64,000 nucleotides of DNA from Pezicula radicicola (lineage: Eukaryota > Ascomycota > Leotiomycetes > Helotiales > Dermateaceae), in the NCBI GenBank assembly GCA_003008705.1, contig PDUO01000013.1, positions 330,702 to 394,701 of the forward strand, written 5' to 3'. The translations under genes were made by a program, and so were the position numbers. Below the pieces are notes generated by a model. The model was not told the origin of the DNA. It saw only the letters and a list, made by a program, of their open reading frames with translations, and made no database searches. Every line of letters begins with the position of its first letter. Positions within the stretch are counted from its first letter, which is position 1. Shown here piece by piece: positions 57,815-64,000 of this stretch.

Positions 57815-59132
57815 TGCTGCGGGAGAGGGCTCAAGGAGCCAATTGGAGGGGAGGTGATTCGCTGAATCCGGAATACTGGTACACGCAAACCACAGATATC
57901 TCGAAGTGATTCCTATAGCCAAGGAGAGCCACGACGTCCAGCTATAATTCGGCTTTCATGGGCATCGTTGATGAAGCTCTGGACAATTTCTTGAGCACCA
58001 ATACCCCTGCACGGCCACGGCTCATCAATAATGCGATAGACACGTGACCATAACGACACCTTTTCCCGGACTGGTCGGATGGACGTTGACATCTTTCATC
58101 TACAAGAAATCAACATGAAAACCTATACAGCTTGTAATGACGAAAAGAAAACTCAGGGTTTCCCAATCTCGGCCTCTGGATGAGGTCTGAACTCGAAAGT
58201 CAAAGACATGTACTTCATAAGCACCTCCTAATGCCAAACCAAACCGAGCAAGGCATGAGCCATAACCTGTGCCACCATGCACCTTCCGTACAATACAGTA
58301 TCTGAATTTTCAGTTACAATTCCAAAAGACGGAATTTTATAAAAGCAGAAAAATATACACTGGGATCTCGGGGATCCCAAAGAGATTTCCTGCGTCTTGC
58401 TGCAAAATACAGTACCACATTCTGAGTAGAATAATATTGCATGGCAGATATAAACGCAAGCAATGTTTTGCACGGCGGCGACCAATAGAAAAGTTGGGAT
58501 CGTAGTAACGCAGTGATCATGACAATGTCGATTGTTTGAGTGGTTTCTAAACTCAGAAACTCAGAAGAAACACGGGAGTTTTGAGTCCGGAGGCTGACAC
58601 TTCCCGCATCAGGTTTCGCCTAAAGAGGAGATTATGAGACGACTGTTTCTATGGGGAACTGGTGAACCCGAGAACCTGTCCAGCACTGTACCGTAGATCA
58701 ATGAGGCTGCAATGGACAGTGTCTTGCGAACGACCTGTGCTGCATTACTGTATCGTCGATCGTCTGATTTTTCAAGTACTCGCATCAGTCTCCATGCTGC
58801 CTTGTCCGCCACCTAGCGGTGTTAGCTAGGCTCGACCTTCTGTCTTTGTCGTTGATTAATTCGCTGTGGTATGCTTTGTACCGGTAGGAAGGCACTGTGT
58901 CAAATAAGCAAGGGATCGAGCTGTGACCTCACGTGCCTTCCTGAAACGCCGAGCTAGTATTAATTGTCAAATATTGTCAAAATGTATTTGTACTTCACGT
59001 ACTTCCATTCTTCTACATCTACGAACCTCTCCGTCATTCTGCCCCTCTTGTCGCTTTTTAACCACAGGGCAGGGAAGTTTCGAAGGCACAGATATCGACC
59101 GATAGCGACTGGACGCTCGCTCGATACACAAT
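57815..59132. other. Intergenic region
   Basis: No supportable gene. A 67-codon minus-strand ORF at 58609-58812 is unrecognised and not called. Confidence 0.45.
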
Positions 59133-61066
59133 ATGGCCATCAAACTTGGAGATAAGGCAGCGCCTGGAGCCAGCGCCTTCCTGGACGGGTCTGAGGGAAT
59201 ACAAAAGAAGAAACCATTACAACATATCATGAGAACTAATGTCAAGTCGTTGCTATGGTGTTAGTCTCTTCCCAATTGTCCTCGCCTTGAAAGCGACATT
59301 AAGATCCAAGCTAGGTTCCTACGCATTGTTCACCTGTATCATGTGGGGGTATGATGGTCTTGCAGGAAGCGTAATTACTCCTAGAATGGTTTTCCCACTT
59401 ATTGTACATAGGCTTACCGCTTCAGATCGTTCTGGCAATTGCACAATTTCGACAAGACTATGGTACAGAATTCCAAGGGCAATTCGTTATCCCTGCAATA
59501 TGGCAACTTGCCTTTGGCGGTGGATCCCTCATCGGACTCGTTGGAGGTGGAGCTTTGACAGCAGTTGCTGCGAAAAAATACGGAAGACAAGTGTGTATAC
59601 TAACAGCATACAGTAAGACCATTCGATTTCAGTATTTATTTTACAAAGTCTGACAATGCATAGTTTTCAGCATAGTTGGAGTTTTCCTGCAGTGGTTCTC
59701 CCCGGGAAATCTCCCTATGTTCTTTGGTGGAAAGGTTCTCACAGGTCTGCCACTGGGTATTTTCATCACAATTGCACCCACGTACTGTTCTGAAATTGCA
59801 CCAATGGAACTTCGAGGAGCGGTGACCGCAGGGGTAAACTGGTCAATCGTCTTGGGGCAATGCTTCGCTTATGTGGTTATGCGACAAACTCAATATTCAA
59901 CCGGAGCAGGTGCTTACAGAACTATCTTTGGAGTGCAATGGATATTCGCTGCTTTCGGTTTGGCCGTGCTACCGTTCTTCCCAGAGTCGCCTTACCATCT
60001 CGTCGCTCAAGGCAGACTCGAAAAGGCTAGAGTCAATATCGGGAAGCTATACAACCGCAATATAGATGCCGAGAGAATGCTTTTGACGATCCAGACTGAT
60101 CTCGAAAACAAAAATCGGGTTTTGAAGGCAGCTTCTTTTAAAGACTGCTTTAAAGGGACTAATAAACAACGCACACTTATTGCAATGAGCTCGTTCTTTG
60201 TCCAGGCATTTTCTGGTATAAACTGGATCATAGGGCACGTATCTCAATTTCCCAAGCGACTGTTAGCACATGCTAATCATTCGCTACAGATACATGGCAT
60301 ACTTCCTCCAACTTGGTGGAATGTCGGACGCTCGAGCATTTGATGTTACAGTCGGCCTCTCATTCTTGATGCTCATTGGGAATATGTTTGGCTGGGTATT
60401 CATTGAGAGATTTGGTCGTCGTGGAACGGCACTTAATGGTATGCTTTGATCTTCTGCATATGCGAAGATATTCTTGTTCTGTACCACATTTCTGACAGCA
60501 ATAGGTGCCATTATACTCTCTGCCTCATTGATGATGATCGGGATTGTATCGGTCATCCCATCTCCCTCGGCAATTTGGGCGCAAGTAATCTTCATGGCCA
60601 TCTGTAAGTGCACTAGAACTTATCATTTGCCATATATCTCAATATGCGATTGTTTTGGGCTACAGCCGCTAATTTTGTTGTCTTAGGGTCTTTCACTTAC
60701 CAATCGACCCTTGGTGCTGTAGCCTGGCCCATCACTACTGAAGTATCTACTTCCTCGTTGCGAGGTCACACGCAGTCACTAGCAACGATGACCAATGGTA
60801 TTGCAGGAGCAATCTCAACGGTCTTCTTACCTTTTGCCATAAACCCCGATCAAGGCAACCTTGGCGGACGAATTGCCTTCATCTTCGGCGGCGTTCTTAC
60901 GCTTTGTTGTGGGCTCATCTGGGCCTACTACCCCGAGACAAAGGGACGTACATTCGGTGAGATTGATAGGCTATTTGAGATGGGTGTGAAGCCAAGATAT
61001 TTCAAGAGAACGATTTTAGCACCCGTTGAAGTGAAGGAGGATGACAAGGTCTCTACGGCGGAGTAA
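59133..61066 (+). CDS. MFS sugar transporter, alpha-glucoside/hexose type
   Basis: Twelve-helix sugar porter. Exons are 59133-59259, 59315-59370, 59426-59612, 59664-60234, 60290-60438, 60505-60603 and 60666-61066 (529 aa). The first donor is GTTAGT, and the fourth intron must use a GC donor (GG|GCACGT) to restore INWIIGYMAYFLQL. Seen: MWGYDGLAGS in helix 1, AAKKYGRQVCIL after helix 2, GLPLGIF and SEIAPMELRGAVTAGVNW in helices 4-5, PESPYHLVAQGRLEKA, ERFGRRGTAL, and YPETKGRTFGEIDRLFEMGV after helix 12. The last two strings are typical of fungal maltose and related permeases; the substrate is inference. The many small exons make alternative models possible at exons 1-3. Confidence 0.85.
60235..60289 (+). 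other. Probable GC-AG intron
   Basis: 55 nt, donor GCACGT, branch point TGCTAATC, acceptor CTACAG. The only GT nearby (CAC|GTATCT) breaks the frame. Confidence 0.5.
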
Positions 61067-62457
61067 TTATGACAAGTCATTAGAGGTAACCATACGATAT
61101 TAAATTCTGGGAATACTAAATAGTAAATAATGATATTTTCTGATATTAATATAGCAATCCTGCTCACAACTCACCGCTTCCCAAGCAATCCCAACTGACT
61201 CATCGGGACAACTCCTTACCAAAGATGCAGAACTCAGGTTCTTCCCCGCTTACCTACATAATGCAAGTACAGGGGTAGCAATCAAGATGATCTGCGAACT
61301 TCTGCAACTCGATTCGGAGAAATGCAAGTATTCGGATAAAAACAGATTCACGTGTTGTTTTTAAGCGACGGCTACGCACATACCCGTTTCCTAGATTCCG
61401 AGTTTACCAACTCCATGGTGTTCGTGGAGAGGGCACATTGCAGTACGTTTTGCATGATCAGGTGGGATGTTAGCTTCGCCGTTTGCAGCAGCGCGGAGGT
61501 TATTGGCAGAGAATTCAGCGGGTATTGATTGGAGGAGGCTTGCAGGAAATTCTATATCGGAGGACAAACACTGCTCCTGCCCACCTATCTACTTACCTAG
61601 ATTCACATGTCTTCACCAAAGTTTTGTTTAGTAATAGCTTACCGTAGAAGATACTAAAATCGGCTATGCATATATTAGCACCTCTGAATTTTTAGATAAT
61701 ATTTCATCGTAATAATTTGGGATGCGGTCAGAGTCTTGACTCACAAGTTGCAGTGTTATAGCTGTGTAGTTCACAACGTTATTTATGTATGAGTTCATAA
61801 GTGATTCATGTTAATGACATTATTTGATATCGAGTTCGTCCTGTCGCTTAAGACTCTTGTGTATGAGGCAGATGCCCATTGCGCAATGTTGTCATTCTAC
61901 TTGAAAACTTGAGGGGGTGTAATCGAAGCGTTTTCGGACTGCGTACACCGTAGGCAAGAGCGAGAGTGGATTGAGGTTTTCTCTAACCAAAGGCAAACAA
62001 AATTCTCGATTCAAATCTCTGGCCTTCGGGTTCCAAATCCTAATGTTATTAATTGTTACTAATAGGTTATGCAAAATCTTGAGCACACGTAAGTAATTGA
62101 GCTACCAAAACTCTCCTCAGCTCGCATTGTAGTGGTATTTCAGAGGTCTTGAAAATGATCTTCTTAGCCCATTTGATCAAGTAAATCAATCATATTGACT
62201 GCTCAACACAAAACAGTTCTTGAAGTATTTTACTAGATCTCCTAGATGCTAGCTAGATTACAAGAACACGAAAGAGGAAGGAGAGGTTAAGTGACAGCTA
62301 AGCGAGCAACTGTGATCTTCAAGACAACTACAGCCCTCCTTCCTCAAACATCCTTTTCTCAATTTCCAGCATCATCAGTTCACACATACATTATGGGCGT
62401 CGGCTCTTATTGTTTATTCTTTGAGTAGTATTAACCCAAGTGACGGCTAGATTGAAG
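61067..62457. other. Intergenic region
   Basis: No gene. Bases about 61790-61813 contain GTTCATAAGTGATTCATG, weakly like the terminal repeat of the 44 kb element. Confidence 0.45.
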
Positions 62458-63576
62458 ATGTCCTCCGGGAAACAGCGGGACAGTGGCGGATCGAAAAGAG
62501 ACAAAGGAAAGAAACCTGAAAGTAGGGTGGAGAATACACAGCCGATGAGGCCACCGTTTCTATCTCCTCAAGATCCACTTTATGTCGACACTTCAAATCG
62601 AAGTCTGTTCGCACCACATCAAATGCCTCGGCGTCGTTCACCAGGCTGGCGCGAGCGATCGAACATAATCCCTGCAGGACCATTTGCCTTCGAAAGTGTT
62701 CAATCAAATACGAACCTGGAAGCAGATGCTGAGAGCACTGGAAAAGCAAGTACGAAAACAAACCCAAAATCCCAGTCATCTGTATCGGCAAAAAGAAAAA
62801 GAGCGACCTCTGAAGATAGGAACGATCCTAGTACAACTTCTGCGCCTGCAAGCAAGTCGAACTCGAAGAGGCGTACAAAGACAACTAGTGATCAAGATGC
62901 TCCTGATAGTAATTATTTGCACCACAGTAACGTACAACAAGAACTTGGAAACCCTTCACTAGCTGCAATTCTTTTCCCAGAGGACTACAGTCTAGCTCCC
63001 ACAGAGAAGCTAGGGCATCGACCATCAGATTCTTCGCTGGCTTGTACAGAGCAGGCAGAGAGTCAACTAGATTCTTCAATTTCGGATCGTGCTCACCTCC
63101 CGCGTAGGGGATCTCGACAGTGGGATACAGTCCCTTCCCATCGTGCTCCGATTCAAGATGATTCTGAATCCCTAGAGTCTGGAGAAATTCGATCATCACC
63201 AGATGGTGTGTCTTCCACTCATACTTCGGCTCGAGATAATTTCGGGCACCTGGGACCATATAGAATCTCTTCGCATCGTAGTCCGACTCGATATGATTCT
63301 GAACGCCCAGAGCGTCGACAACATCGGCCACCAGATGGTGTCTCCTCTAGTCATACTCCGTCTCGATTTATTAGAGGGCACCTGGGACCATATGCCGTCT
63401 CTCTACCCCGTTCTGAGCGCAGAGAACCTCGAAGACATCACTTAGCAGGTAGCGACTCTTCGCGTCGTATCTCTATCCCCTATTCTGAGCGCCCCCCAAG
63501 GCCTCGAGAACCATCAGGTAGATCCACCCCACGACGTTTTTCAACCCGACCAACCCATGGGCCCCCAGAGACTTGA
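62458..63576 (+). CDS. Disordered Arg/Ser/Pro-rich protein with internal repeats
   Basis: Single exon, 372 aa from the first ATG. No fold or family recognised. The N-terminus is Lys/Arg-rich (KRDKGKKPES) with a possible nuclear signal (SAKRKRATS, NSKRRTKTT). From about residue 225 a unit of roughly 45 residues is repeated: HRAPIQDDSESLESGEI ... PDGVSSTHTS ... GHLGPYRISS, then HRSPTRYDSERPERRQH ... PDGVSSSHTP ... GHLGPYAVSL, then a partial third copy with SERREPRRHH. The DNA repeats are visible (CATCG-GTCCGA at about 63139 and 63274). Codon use and the long open frame suggest a true gene, probably lineage-restricted; a nuclear or nucleic-acid-binding role is a guess. Confidence 0.6.
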   Translation: MSSGKQRDSGGSKRDKGKKPESRVENTQPMRPPFLSPQDPLYVDTSNRSLFAPHQMPRRRSPGWRERSNIIPAGPFAFESVQSNTNLEADAESTGKASTKTNPKSQSSVSAKRKRATSEDRNDPSTTSAPASKSNSKRRTKTTSDQDAPDSNYLHHSNVQQELGNPSLAAILFPEDYSLAPTEKLGHRPSDSSLACTEQAESQLDSSISDRAHLPRRGSRQWDTVPSHRAPIQDDSESLESGEIRSSPDGVSSTHTSARDNFGHLGPYRISSHRSPTRYDSERPERRQHRPPDGVSSSHTPSRFIRGHLGPYAVSLPRSERREPRRHHLAGSDSSRRISIPYSERPPRPREPSGRSTPRRFSTRPTHGPPET

Positions 63577-64000
63577 CAATAAACACCTGGCAATTCTTAT
63601 CCACTGGAATAATTTCTATTGATCGGCTTCTGGGCGCTCTTCCTAGCAAAAGTACGGACAGTGAACGAAAAAGTGAGTCAATTTTCAGGAAGCAAATAAT
63701 ATCAAGGCGAAGGATGAGACAGAAGATAGTGAGAATAGGACAATACGGGGGTTGGCTAAGCAAAACAGTTTTGCGCAAGGACGACCATGCTGTATTCTAC
63801 TGATGGTACAGTAAACTCGCTCTTTGTGTGATTGAGATAGCTAGGTTAATAGAAATGTACCACCACCATAACTCAGAACTTAGGATTATGACTGAGGATG
63901 ATGAGGAGAAATAGAGGAGCCCGTGGTAAGAAATTAGACAAACATGCATTCCCAAGGTTTGTTTCAACTGACCTTCTTTAACAGTGAGTTTCTTCAACTA
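63577..64000. other. Right edge, no gene seen
   Basis: 3' flank of the repeat protein; no supportable feature to the end of the window. Confidence 0.4.

Overview
The window is nuclear DNA of a filamentous ascomycete, most likely a leotiomycete (Helotiales, Botrytis/Sclerotinia type). The evidence is many protein genes split by 45-180 nt GT-AG introns with CTRAY-like branch points, fungus-only families (LYS2 aminoadipate reductase, Bud6, Ypi1), and a plant-cell-wall-degrading gene pair. The taxon is inferred from protein flavour only. All gene models were spliced by eye; every spliced CDS length was checked to be a multiple of three.

Layout. 1-8.3 kb: a mitochondrial alanine-glyoxylate-type aminotransferase, an inositol-type MFS sugar transporter and a DHA1-type MFS exporter, all on +. 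9.1 kb: a broken tRNA-Asn. 9.7-12.8 kb: Bud6/Aip3 polarity factor (-). 15.2-18.2 kb: Pbp1/ataxin-2 homologue (+), which appears to lack the N-terminal Lsm fold. 20.4-22.1 kb: a GPI-type cysteine-module surface protein. 22.6-23.2 kb: Ypi1 phosphatase inhibitor. 23.9-28.2 kb: endopolygalacturonase (-) and pectin methylesterase (+) head to head around a 1.8 kb shared upstream region, a small pectin-degrading unit. 29-30.6 kb: a mitochondrial DUF1279/Nat2-like protein with a 738 nt intron. 31.5-33.4 kb: two small membrane proteins with no recognised family. 33.8-37.1 kb: nicotinamide riboside kinase (-) divergent from mitochondrial aspartate aminotransferase (+); the latter has a 3 nt and a 10 nt exon. 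37.3-40.7 kb: a coiled-coil protein and a mucin-like single-pass membrane protein with a GC-AG intron. 41.6-42.2 kb: a small secreted cysteine protein with a possible frameshift in its signal peptide. 43-44.4 kb: AT-rich repeat DNA with a MITE-like inverted-repeat element. 44.5-45.7 kb: AKR7-type aldo-keto reductase. 46.4-49.9 kb: LYS2 (-), divergent from a type II membrane protein (+). 53-53.9 kb: SET-domain protein. 54-57 kb: repeat-rich, gene-poor DNA. 57.1-57.8 kb: mitoribosomal bL28m. 59.1-61.1 kb: a second MFS sugar transporter, with a GC-AG intron. 62.5-63.6 kb: a disordered, internally repeated Arg/Ser-rich protein.

Most genes are unlinked housekeeping genes. The functional grouping I can support is the polygalacturonase/pectin methylesterase pair: the esterase demethylates pectin so that the polygalacturonase can cut it. 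No CRISPR array, rRNA gene, intact tRNA, biosynthetic cluster beyond single genes, or intact transposase was seen. The observations I would follow first are the 3 nt microexon of the aspartate aminotransferase, the Lsm-less Pbp1, the MITE-like inverted-repeat family and the homopolymer shift in the secreted protein.
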